DNA of 64,000 nucleotides from NCBI GenBank assembly GCA_033085395.1, contig JANQBS010000159.1, positions 29,856 through 93,855 of the forward strand. Reading direction: 5' to 3'. The notes under the pieces were generated by a model. The model was not told the DNA's origin, searched no databases, and saw only the letters and a program-made list of their open reading frames with translations. Position numbers and translations under genes: made by a program. This stretch comes from Xanthoparmelia taractica (Eukaryota; Ascomycota; Lecanoromycetes; Lecanorales; Parmeliaceae). Positions 35,349-44,017 of this stretch are shown here, one piece after another (the stretch's first letter is position 1; the number at the start of each line of letters is the position of its first letter).

Positions 35349-35918
35349 ATGGCTCAATATCTCCCTCAGAAGCCTGCTGCAATCCCTCTCATCGCAGCCC
35401 TTGCTGCCAGTTCTTACTTCCTTTATGGCAACATTGGAGTCATGACCGCGGGCATAGTCCCCTACGTTCTAGACCAATCGTCAAGTGAAACGGTCAAAGC
35501 CACCAATTGGTTCATTGAGAGGGGCAAGGTACGATCACCATGCATCTGTGTGGACCTAGAGACTTTTGTAATCCGCTCACAATCTCTCGTTCAACAACAG
35601 AACACCTTCTTCGCTACTGCCATTGCCTCCAGCGCTCTCTTTGGCTCCGCCGCATACTACGCCTCAGAGCCCAGAGTCCAGCAGCTCAGCACCGTCGCTG
35701 CTGTTTCAATGTTCGGTGTATTACCCTGGACGGTCGCATTCATGCTACCGATAAACAAGTCGCTTGAGGAGATGGGGACCGGTGGTACGAAGGCTTTGGA
35801 GGGCAAGGAAGAGAAAGCGGTCGAGAAGGTCAAGATGTGGAGGGCGCGTCGTATGGTGAGGATGGTATTGGGGACTGTTGGGTGGGTTGCTGGGATTGCG
35901 GCGCTGGAGATACTCTAG
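35349..35918 (+). CDS. DUF1772 (anthrone-oxygenase-like) membrane protein
   Basis: Exons 35349-35528 and 35601-35918, 165 aa. The 72-nt intron has canonical GTACGA...CAACAG ends and a length divisible by three, so the unspliced frame is also open, but NTFFATAIASSALFGSAAYY directly follows the conserved NWFIERGK. The pattern fits DUF1772: a hydrophobic N-terminal helix (IPLIAALAASSYFLYG), the NxFI/ERGK motif, two central helices, and a final helix (VLGTVGWVAGIAALEIL). Some DUF1772 proteins (HypC/anthrone oxygenase type) oxidise polyketide anthrones. Lying near a polyketide synthase is suggestive, but the synthase here is of a different type and broken. Apparently intact. Confidence 0.75.
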   Translation: MAQYLPQKPAAIPLIAALAASSYFLYGNIGVMTAGIVPYVLDQSSSETVKATNWFIERGKVRSPCICVDLETFVIRSQSLVQQQNTFFATAIASSALFGSAAYYASEPRVQQLSTVAAVSMFGVLPWTVAFMLPINKSLEEMGTGGTKALEGKEEKAVEKVKMWRARRMVRMVLGTVGWVAGIAALEIL

Positions 35919-36178
35919 TCAATGATGGCAGTACCACAGCGTCATCTCCTGGCCCGGCTGTCTTGATCTACTTGTACATACCTCCCATTTTACATACTGT
36001 TTCTATAAGTCAGACTTAGCGGTTGAACGTTTCAAGTTGAGCTAAAGGCATATAAAACTGCGCTTGAGAATGAGTACGAGGCAGGTGTTTCTGCCACTGA
36101 TCATTAAAACGACTGCATGAATGATAGCGAAAAACGCAAATTTAGTAATAGAGGAAACACTGCCCGTAGGTGAAAGTA
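35919..36178. other. Intergenic, 3' of the DUF1772 gene
   Basis: Short AT-leaning sequence ending in the TA (36177-36178) that forms one side of the MITE target site. Nothing else seen. Confidence 0.4.
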
Positions 36179-36861
36179 GTGGCCGGAAAGGTATGGGATG
36201 GTGTGGGATATTGGCTTCTCTGCCATCCCTGGTACGGTATGGGATATGACTTTCAGATACCTCCCATTGGTGGGATGGTGTGGGATCTTAATGGGATATC
36301 CTATGGAATGACTAATCAGATAGTATATCCCATGGGATGCGATAATCGTGGGATATCCCATCTGACCTGATGACTAGAATGATGACTAGAATATCATAAT
36401 ATCAAATATGGCTGCGTGCCAGCACCATAGCTATGGTCCAGCAACATGACTATGCTTCTCCGCCACTGCGCATCAATCATGATCAATATTTGGATCATTC
36501 AAATGATCATCCAACATAGCTCTGTGCCAGCAACACCAGCAACATGACTACATGCCAGCCATGCTTCTCCGTCATTGCGCATCCTTCTTGATCAACAATA
36601 TGATCATGGTCCAGCTGCATGGCTACACACCAGCAACATGGCTACATGCCAGCAATATGATCCAATTATTTTGATTAATCTTATCTTATCCGCAACAATG
36701 GGATGGGATATCTCATAAATATTCAATCCCATGGGGAATATCCCGAGCCCATACCCGTTAAAAGATATGGGATTTAACCCCCCCCGATCCCATCCCATAT
36801 CCCAAATCCATACCATCCCAGTTGATGTATGTACTAGTATATACTATATCTTTCCGGCCAC
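36179..36861. mobile_element. TA-flanked MITE with GTGGCCGGAAAG terminal repeats
   Basis: 683 bp. The left end GTGGCCGGAAAG is inverted at the right end (CTTTCCGGCCAC), and TA flanks both sides, as for Tc1/mariner-type target duplications. Subterminal GGTATGGGATGGTGTGGGAT arrays are also inverted at the right (ATACCATCCCA, CCCATCCCATATCCC). The middle holds direct repeats of ATGGCTACATGCCAGCAACA-like units and two copies of TGCTTCTCCG(C/T)CA(C/T)TGCGCAT. It has no coding capacity. Family assignment to Tc1/mariner rests on the TA and is inference. Confidence 0.7.
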
Positions 36862-36863
36862 TA

Positions 36864-38375
36864 GCTACCTCCTTATCTTCCGAAAGACCTTTACTTAAGA
36901 GAAGTCCTTTGAGACTATCGGGTTTTTCCAACTCCCTCTCGGAGAGATCGAGATAGACAAGTACATCTTCCTGTGATACAATCGAGTGTTATTCGAGTTT
37001 GAAGCTCCAATATTATCATATTTCCTTTGGCACGTATCCTGAAGGAAAAGCCCACCAGAGTGAGAACCTAAGCATAAAATCACGCACCTCCAAAGCTTCA
37101 GGGTATTCTAGAAAGGAAGAACTTGCTTCGCCATGCCAGAGCCGGTGAGCCCACTTCGTATATTTGACCTTGTCTGGCCGAACGCAGAAGATCCAGGAGG
37201 CTCTATCGGACAACTCACAACGGAGGAAAGCTTTGTAAAACCGATAATTGAATAATAAGGGCAACTTTGAACCCTGCAAGCTGAGATTCAATGGCGATCC
37301 TGACTCGCCAGGTTCAGCTACTGAAGATCTCGCGTTGGCGTCTCATTGATACGGAAATGGGGAAGTCCTATATTCGCTCAAACGATGCAAGTAATCATCC
37401 CTGTATTGACGGACCATCTGCCACCGCAAGTAAATACGGTCGATACCCTCCTGTGTGGCTTCGTGGGAAGCCATACACTTTTCGAGATCTTGTGTACGAG
37501 GCGCATCACGTGGCCCGACCGAGATTATCTCAATAGTTGGAATTCTGGATTCAGCAATTGCATGGTGCACCTACGCGGCGCAAGGATACATGAATCTTTC
37601 ACCTTTTCATCCATCTCATCCATGTACAATTCGAATGGCCTTCCTTATAGTTATAGCATATCCTAGACTAATTTGAAAAGACCAAGACGGTGTAAGAGAG
37701 CATAGCAAACGATAAGCGAATCAATTATCTCACACCGTGATATCGATTCCTGGACGAGAATAGACGAGAAGGAGCTCGACTCAGTTGTCAAAGTCCAACA
37801 CTTATCAAGTGATATGATGAATGTCGTAGTGTAAAAAAAACCTTGCCCTCATCAAGCCAATGGCTAGGGTTGTGGCTCTCCGGCGTCGTATATCCACGAC
37901 CGGGGGGACACAGTATTGAATGCATCCGCTTCCCTCCATCCAAGAGATCCATGTGAACAATGGCAGCAGATCATGATGGCTAGGAAGCGGGGACGAAGGA
38001 AATCCTCTCGACCGAAGCCATTTTTAACTTACCTTCGGCAAAATACGAGCAATAATGACGCAACCAAATCACGTCGACCACCAAGGGCCCATCTTGGATC
38101 TCGACAGCTACTATGGTCAGAATCACTACCTGTCCCACTTAGACAATGGGATATAGCGTTAGAGACTTCCCTATAACCCAGGGTTATACATACAACACTG
38201 TCCTAACGCGCGTTTTCGGCTACCCCTCGCCTCTCCAAGCGATGCCTGGCTATGTCCAATGGGATGATGCCCCAGGCGTGGAGGGAATCGAGGCCGATGG
38301 AGGTAGCAAAGCTAAGTAGATCGTAAGTATTGTGGATAAAGATGCCGAAGCACGATTTTTGAATGCAGCGCCCAA
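36864..38375. other. Unassigned region
   Basis: About 1.5 kb with several short frames (for example 37016-37291 minus and 37916-38176 plus) but no recognised family, no signal peptide and no consistent splice model. I see no supported gene. Confidence 0.4.
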
Positions 38376-38873
38376 GTGCCTACCGTCGCAGAATGCGTCT
38401 CCCAAATCGAAGCCTGGGGTCAGGTGGGTAACTCCATCTCAGTGTTCTACACCGGCCCAGGCGGTGCAAGTAGCTTAACAAAATGCAAGCAGTACTTTGC
38501 ATGCCATCCCGAGATCGGTTCAACTGTGGCATGGGACAACGTTGTCGACATGAAATGGTTTGACGCCCAAGCGCTGGCCATCGTAAAGGGAAATCCAGGT
38601 TCCAATCCCAATGTCATCACGGACCCTTTTGCGAAGCGCATGGCCCAGGCTTTTGCGCAAGCTTCGAAGGGCGACGCCTATCTGTGTGCACCGGCCGACA
38701 ATACTCCTGATAACAATTTTAACCAGGACTTGGCCTGGGGTGGGTGGGAGTATCCGGCTTTGACCAGGAACAAGGATGTGTCGAGAGTTATACGCGTGGA
38801 TCCGGCAACAGGAGTCACGAGTCAGATCTGGGCGGCCGGGCAACCTGGAACAGAAAATGAGCCACGAGGATAA
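38376..38873 (+). CDS. Hypothetical protein, 5' end unresolved
   Basis: An open frame of 165 codons ending at TAG/TAA-type stop near 38873 with clear coding character: VPTVAECVSQIEAWGQVGNS, YTGPGG, HPEIGSTVAWDNVVDMKWF, KRMAQAFAQASKGDAYLC, WGGWEYPALTRN. There are at least four Cys (TVAEC, TKC, FAC, YLC), which could form two disulfides. The composition resembles small secreted fungal proteins, but no ATG or signal peptide is attached. The in-frame upstream sequence is open only to a stop near 38336. A splice acceptor TGCAG near 38366 could join an upstream signal-peptide exon that I could not find. I do not recognise the family. It could be a 5'-truncated gene within the disturbed 35-42 kb interval. 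Confidence 0.5.
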   Translation: MPTVAECVSQIEAWGQVGNSISVFYTGPGGASSLTKCKQYFACHPEIGSTVAWDNVVDMKWFDAQALAIVKGNPGSNPNVITDPFAKRMAQAFAQASKGDAYLCAPADNTPDNNFNQDLAWGGWEYPALTRNKDVSRVIRVDPATGVTSQIWAAGQPGTENEPRG

Positions 38874-38876
38874 GTC

Positions 38877-39517
38877 TGAGGTGTTGGGCATGCTTCCTTA
38901 TCGTAGGCACCTGAGGATACATTATCTACAAATCAAATAGAATTGGGAAAAACCATCTTCGAGTCTTAGTTAAAGGCTAGGTTCTCAACACAGCTCGGGC
39001 TTGCCTCGATTATCGCCAGTCTAGCCCAACCTGGCTTTCGAGCTATTCTTCATATCTCTCTCTTCTCCTGGAATTTTCCCTCTACGTTACCCCCACCATT
39101 GACACAAATCGATAGCAGCAGTACCAGGTACGGTACGGCGGCAGCTTCATCGAAGCCGATTATGTGACTCTTACCCACTGCTTCGTCGCCTGCGTTAAGG
39201 AAACCTCGAATATTGCTTGGTATCAGTTTGCCCCAGATATATTGATGCAGCCGCAGGAGACGCGTTTTGGTAAGGCGAGGAGCCAGATTCGTGGGTCCCG
39301 AACACGGTGTGGATGAATGAATTTTTAAACAGGTAGAAAACGGGTAGACGGACTATCACTTCGACCGCACCCTTGGTGGCACTGGCAGATCAATAAGTAA
39401 TTAGCGGTAAGTAATCTGGGAATTTCCACGAAAACCCAGATATAAAGTTCGTTTGACATCCACCTTTTAAAAAATGGCTCGATCACGATTATCAAGTTCC
39501 AGGCCTAGGCTACCATT
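38877..39517. other. Unassigned region
   Basis: Between the hypothetical protein and the stop of the large membrane protein. A short frame near 39130-39270 has a faint serine-protease-like look (YGGSFIEADYVTLTHC) but no continuation. No gene is supported. Confidence 0.35.
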
Positions 39518-41812
39518 TCACCGTATTACCGTCGTTCCCATCGACTCCAACACAAGCTGGGGCCGCTGGTCTTCTTCTTTGGTCCTGACTACTAGGCTCC
39601 AAGTCTGGAGCTTCTCGGTGCCAGCAGCTATATCGCTCACCTCTTTCGCTGGGGCCGAATTCCATGCTAAAGCCATCATGTCACCAATAGTTGAGTATCC
39701 TTTGTATACATGCCCACTGAAGAGCACAGAAATCAAATGGGCGCAAACCAGTAGGACATAGATAGCCAGTACCAAAGTGGCAATTTTGATGGGCACGCCT
39801 TCAAACCCGTAGCCGTAGCCGTTGCGTTGGACAGTGAAGATAATTTCTGTGTACCCTTTCTGAGGTGCCCACTCATCACAAGGCAGAAACGAGCTGTTCC
39901 AGAGAGGGTCACGCATTTCCACCCAGTCGAGTTCGCCATTTTTATAGAACCTTTTGGGAGCCGGTTGGTTGATGTCGTTGAGGTACCGCACATAGGACTG
40001 ATCCAGCTCGGGTGCTTGTCGATAGAGCATAGAGCCCTTGCTTACATCTGAGAAGGCATGCGCAAGGCTCTCAGTCAGGTATAAGCCCAAAGTTGTAGAC
40101 AACCGCCAAGCTAATGACTTCATCACATACCCGGTTGTCAGCTCAGGTTCATGTTCAGGTTCAGGTAGGATGAAGTTTCCACCACTAAAGAGTTCGAGCA
40201 TTTGTTCCACCACAGTAGTTGATGGAATATGTGGATCAGAGCCTTTGACGTTTAGTGTCTTGGCCCAGTCTAGGGACACTCTCATTTGGATCAGATCCTC
40301 CGCCGCTGCCTTGCTGGAGCCGTTCAAGATATCCATCGGATTGGGAGAATTTTGATAAACGGTGACAACGTCTTTTGGGTCTAAGTAGTACTCGACCGGT
40401 GCCCAGCGACCATCAAACGAACAAGTGGTCAGTACCTCAAGCAAATGACTTCCATTGGATGCCCGATAAAGCACGATGGCACCAAGTGAAGGAGCCCCTT
40501 TGTTGGAGAATTCGGTAGCAGTGTCGAACCAACGAAACAAGATGTATGGGTGACTTGAGTCGTTCGAATTGCCAATGTCGCCATCGTCACCCTTGAGATT
40601 CAAAACGAAATCATTAGGAAGACTCCACGTGTCGTCTTTGAACCCATCCAAAGGCGGCGTCACTAGTTCGTCGTGCGGAAATACGAACGCTCCATTTTCA
40701 TAGTCTGGATTGAGATATAACTGACATTGGGCTGATACAAGCGGCTTTCTCATCTTGAGGCTTGAATTTTTGAAGGCTGGTCGAAGTAGAGGGCGATCAA
40801 TATTCAACGGCAGGCTCGAGTTCTCTACAAGCCAATCCCAATAATGATCAAGGTCTTTGGCAAAAACAGACCCAATCGTCGAGGACACCGTAAAGCTTGA
40901 ATTGTCGGGTGGACCTCCTTGGGAGGTAAGATACCTGGTCACCTCGGAATCTTGAAAAATAGTAATATTCGGCTTCGTTCCTTGACTCTGATGTAGAGCA
41001 ACCCACAACCTAACGACATCCGCGGCTCCTACGGCACAATCTTGAGGATCCGTGCCGATTGCGTCACACTTACTCACGTCTGCATATATTGCGTTGGTGA
41101 TGTTTCTGGGCCAGAGCTCGTCTTCTGTGCGGTTGAAGTAGACTCTGTCCGTGTATAGCGGCCCAAAAGCGTCCATGTTCGAAATTTCCCACCAATGGAG
41201 CCTTGGGATCATCGCAATTGCTGATGAGGGTCCCACGGCTAAAGTTAAAGCGACGCCGAGAACAAGAAGGTATGTGAGTGCAGAAAAGCGGGACATCCCC
41301 TGTGAATGTACACGTGCCATTGCTCCCTCAAGGAATTCCCTCGAACAAACATATAAAGGGTCGCTTAGCCGAAAGCCTGCCGTCAAGAAGCCCAACGATA
41401 CACCCTTTGAATTGCTCAAGTCATACTGAGTTTGGTGAATGACGATGGCTATCGTAATTGCCAATGGAACCATGTGGGGTAGGCAGTATAGAACGTTTAG
41501 CCATCGTTCTCTGTGAGTTGCGGCGGCTCTTGGCTCTATCTGTTCGCTCGTATAGGCATCAATAGGTGGTTGATTAGACGGGAATGGTTCGGTTTGTAAG
41601 AGAGGGTTTTCGTTGGTGCTAAGCGGCGATTGTGGTCGACTTCGATCGTATTCATCTCCCATGGGACTGGAAGATATAGCGCTGCGATTCCGCGTCTGAT
41701 AGGCCAGACTCGTTTGCGAGCTTGATCGTGGTTGATAAGGACTGCTAAAATCGCTCACACTGTGCAACTCGATCCCTGGAGCCGCGATGGTCAAATATAT
41801 CTCATATACCAC
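39518..41812 (-). CDS. Large fungal membrane protein of unknown function
   Basis: An uninterrupted 764-codon frame without introns. The N-terminal 100 residues are Ser/Pro/Gln-rich and cytosolic in character. Hydrophobic segments follow: CLPHMVPLAITIAIVIHQ (residues about 108-125) and ALTYLLVLGVALTLAVG (about 178-195). A long extracellular or lumenal-type region (about 200-680) carries many N-glycosylation sequons (NRT, NIT, NSS, NDS, NGS). A last helix, IATLVLAIYVLLVCAHLISVL, precedes a conserved-looking tail YKGYSTIGDMMALAWNSAP. This layout is common among uncharacterised Pezizomycotina membrane proteins; no enzymatic motif is seen. The start could also be Met51. It lies inside the 7.2 kb that separates the two monooxygenase pieces and is itself undamaged. 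Confidence 0.75.
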   Translation of the reverse strand: MVYEIYLTIAAPGIELHSVSDFSSPYQPRSSSQTSLAYQTRNRSAISSSPMGDEYDRSRPQSPLSTNENPLLQTEPFPSNQPPIDAYTSEQIEPRAAATHRERWLNVLYCLPHMVPLAITIAIVIHQTQYDLSNSKGVSLGFLTAGFRLSDPLYVCSREFLEGAMARVHSQGMSRFSALTYLLVLGVALTLAVGPSSAIAMIPRLHWWEISNMDAFGPLYTDRVYFNRTEDELWPRNITNAIYADVSKCDAIGTDPQDCAVGAADVVRLWVALHQSQGTKPNITIFQDSEVTRYLTSQGGPPDNSSFTVSSTIGSVFAKDLDHYWDWLVENSSLPLNIDRPLLRPAFKNSSLKMRKPLVSAQCQLYLNPDYENGAFVFPHDELVTPPLDGFKDDTWSLPNDFVLNLKGDDGDIGNSNDSSHPYILFRWFDTATEFSNKGAPSLGAIVLYRASNGSHLLEVLTTCSFDGRWAPVEYYLDPKDVVTVYQNSPNPMDILNGSSKAAAEDLIQMRVSLDWAKTLNVKGSDPHIPSTTVVEQMLELFSGGNFILPEPEHEPELTTGYVMKSLAWRLSTTLGLYLTESLAHAFSDVSKGSMLYRQAPELDQSYVRYLNDINQPAPKRFYKNGELDWVEMRDPLWNSSFLPCDEWAPQKGYTEIIFTVQRNGYGYGFEGVPIKIATLVLAIYVLLVCAHLISVLFSGHVYKGYSTIGDMMALAWNSAPAKEVSDIAAGTEKLQTWSLVVRTKEEDQRPQLVLESMGTTVIR

Positions 41813-42269
41813 TTGAATGATGACCGGTAGCTATCTTTCGTCTTGGGAGGGAGCAGAGCCGCTGTAGAAGAAGTACCACGGAAATGGAGACACCTAAGAC
41901 AGAGTGAAGAGGGGGGCGAGCTGAACTTCTGTGAGCAGCGAGCTCGGTTCCAGTTGCATACTTGGCAGTCTTGGACCGCATAAGGTACTTTAAGGTAGGT
42001 ACATATAACTTGTCAGTGAGTGATTGAAGTATGCTCTAAAGCGCACCTCCAATTTAAGGGTGGTCCACATACAACATATCGATTTGGAATCTGCGGCTGA
42101 TCCAAGAGATCTAGATTAACAATTCTGCGCCAGCAAATTCCCCTAAAACTATGATATATTCTCCACTACGTCTTGCATCGCGGGGAGAAATCCTCATTCA
42201 TACCTTGATCAAAGCACACGCCTCGATGACATGAATAGCATGATGTTGCTATGCAATGTCAGCCGTTAA
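41813..42269. other. Intergenic, promoter side of the membrane protein
   Basis: About 450 bp between the membrane protein start and the end of monooxygenase similarity. Nothing recognised. Confidence 0.4.
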
Positions 42270-43245
42270 GGAATTACCAGAAGACTGGACTTTCAAGGGT
42301 CGGCGAATTGCGCTGCCATTGCCTTTTGATGTGCGACATGCTCGGCCACCGTCTCTTTGTTTTCGAATTCACGGGGTTCAGCGTACGAGATGTAATGCCA
42401 GAAGACGCAACTTTCCGGATGGTCGGAATCTGAAGTATCGTGAAGGCCCAGCCAACTATAGTAGCCTTTTGGGTGGGGAGCAATCTGAAACAGCGCATGA
42501 TGTGGTGCCGAACGCACGAAAAGAGCCTGGTCACGCGAATAACTGGTGAAACACCCAATAGTAGCGAAGTCAATGGGAGTAGGCTTTGCTCTCTCGGCTC
42601 CGACGAGAATGGAGCGAACGGATGATCCGGGACTATCTGCACCGATCAGCATAGATCCAGTGACTTCAGTGCCATCATCGAAGCTCGCTTTCACTCCTTT
42701 GCCGTTTCCCAAATACGCTGTAGCCACAAGCGTCTTCCCCCAATATATATCCAGACCTTCGGACAACAACGCCTGCAACTTTCTGCGGCGGAGGCTATAG
42801 AATCTTTTCATTCTTAACTCCCTTGATTACCTTATTTCGCCGGTTGTACCGTTGTGGAAACGAAGTTCGTCAATCTCCGTCGTAGGCGTGTGCGGATCCA
42901 CCTGTGCGCTTTGTATCCTTGCCCAGAGCTCGCTGGGGATGAGCAATTGGAGAGCGGGCGCAGACCAGTGTAAGCCAAAGTTCCAATCCCTCCTTCTTCG
43001 GGGCAACGTTGCTTCTACTCTCGTACAAGACGTAAGGAATCCCAGCCTATGTTTAACCATCAGCGCCCAGACGACAACTTTTAGATGCCTTGGATTAGAA
43101 GTCACTGGCAAATTCATAGTAACCAGGTGCATACCTTTTTCAGACCATGGGCAAGGGCGAGGCCAGTGCAACCTGCTTCAATGACTAAGACCTTTTTGCT
43201 CTCTTCTACTGAGCCAGAAACGCTTCTACAGGCATTCGCGTCCAT
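42270..43245 (-). pseudogene. FAD-dependent monooxygenase, N-terminal two thirds, broken
   Basis: Start ATG at 43245. Exon 1 to 43135, then a canonical intron (43134-43047), and AGIPYVLYE continues the Rossmann domain. Class A flavin monooxygenases insert one oxygen using NAD(P)H; members occur in many polyketide clusters. Lesions: the dinucleotide motif reads EAGCTGLA with Gly1 changed to Glu. A 1-nt frameshift lies near 43010, between SRSNVAP and RRRDWNFGLHWSAP. There is a TAA inside TGEIR-stop-SREL near 42830, and a TGA after QFADP near 42288 where Trp is expected. Middle-domain blocks LSEGLDIYWGKTL, LIGADSPGSSVRSILVG and HHALFQIAPHPKGYYSWLGL are clear. The missing FAD GD-motif third is at 34599-35015. 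Confidence 0.8.
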
Positions 43246-44017
43246 AATTGCAGCAGATCCTAAACTCGTAAAGGTGGGTTCGTGTTAATGAGCTGATGCT
43301 CGATCTCCGTCGAGCACTCCAGCTTCGAGCTGTTGGTTGGAGAAGCATCATCATCAATGGAGAGTCGATGCCGTTAGCATCGTCTCTTGTCCATTTTACC
43401 ATGTAATGTCAAGCCAAGTCACTGTGCAGACGCAGGAATTAAGATATTGCAGCATGCAGCGGGTAGCGTATGAGTTCGGATGGTGAAGGAGACCAAGCAT
43501 ACAGCTTGCGCGGGCATCCTGCGGCGAGAGCGTTGGCTACGTCGCCGCCTAATCATTATCGACAAGAATGATCACGAGCCCAATAGCTGCACCGCCTCCT
43601 AGACCACACATACTGGTATGTAATTGTCACTAATCTCCAATAGCAATCTGGTGATTGTTTTCGTGAGAATCGCGCATGATCAAAACAAAAGGGTTTCGAT
43701 TGGAGTCTTATATTCGTGAAGATCTAAGCCAGACGTCACTCCCCTTGCATAATACCTCAACTAGCTGAAGAAGGATTATCCTCCCTCATAGTCTCAAGTA
43801 GCGACCCACGGAGTGCTATAGGAGGGGTATGCCGTTATTTCTTAGGGCAAAACCCTAGGCGAGTCTGAATTACTGAGAATACCTTATTATAATAGAAGAA
43901 TAGATGCGCCCCTTCAATGCGAAAAGATATTTCATAAGTCGTCCATCCCCGTCTTCCCTCCCTCGAATCTGTCCACTTCTTGCATGACCACCTCAGACAA
44001 CGAGTCCTGACGAGAAC
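43246..44017. other. Intergenic between monooxygenase and polyketide synthase relics, with a dispersed repeat copy
   Basis: Contains one copy (about 43692-43790) of a repeat that recurs at 52323-52420. Otherwise no gene or RNA is recognised. Confidence 0.45.
43692..43790 (+). repeat. Dispersed direct repeat, copy A
   Basis: GGTTTCGATTGGAGTCTT, then GATCTAAG(C/T)CAGAC(G/A)TCACTCCCC, then CTAGC(T/C)GA(A/C)GAA are shared in the same orientation with 52323-52420, with roughly three quarters identity by eye. The two copies flank the polyketide synthase relic. Confidence 0.6.

Noticed and set aside
36179..36861. CRISPR-like or centromeric repeat reading of the GGGATATCCCAT arrays
   Set aside because: Repeats are irregular, inverted and enclosed by terminal inverted repeats with TA duplication, so a MITE explains them better.
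39130..39270. Trypsin-like look (YGGSFIEADYVTLTHC)
   Set aside because: Only a short stretch; no catalytic Asp or GDSGG-type Ser motif follows and the frame closes.
34599..43245. Reading the two monooxygenase pieces as exons of one working gene with a 7-kb intron
   Set aside because: Fungal introns here are 47-170 nt, the pieces carry independent stops and frameshifts, and intact genes on both strands lie between.
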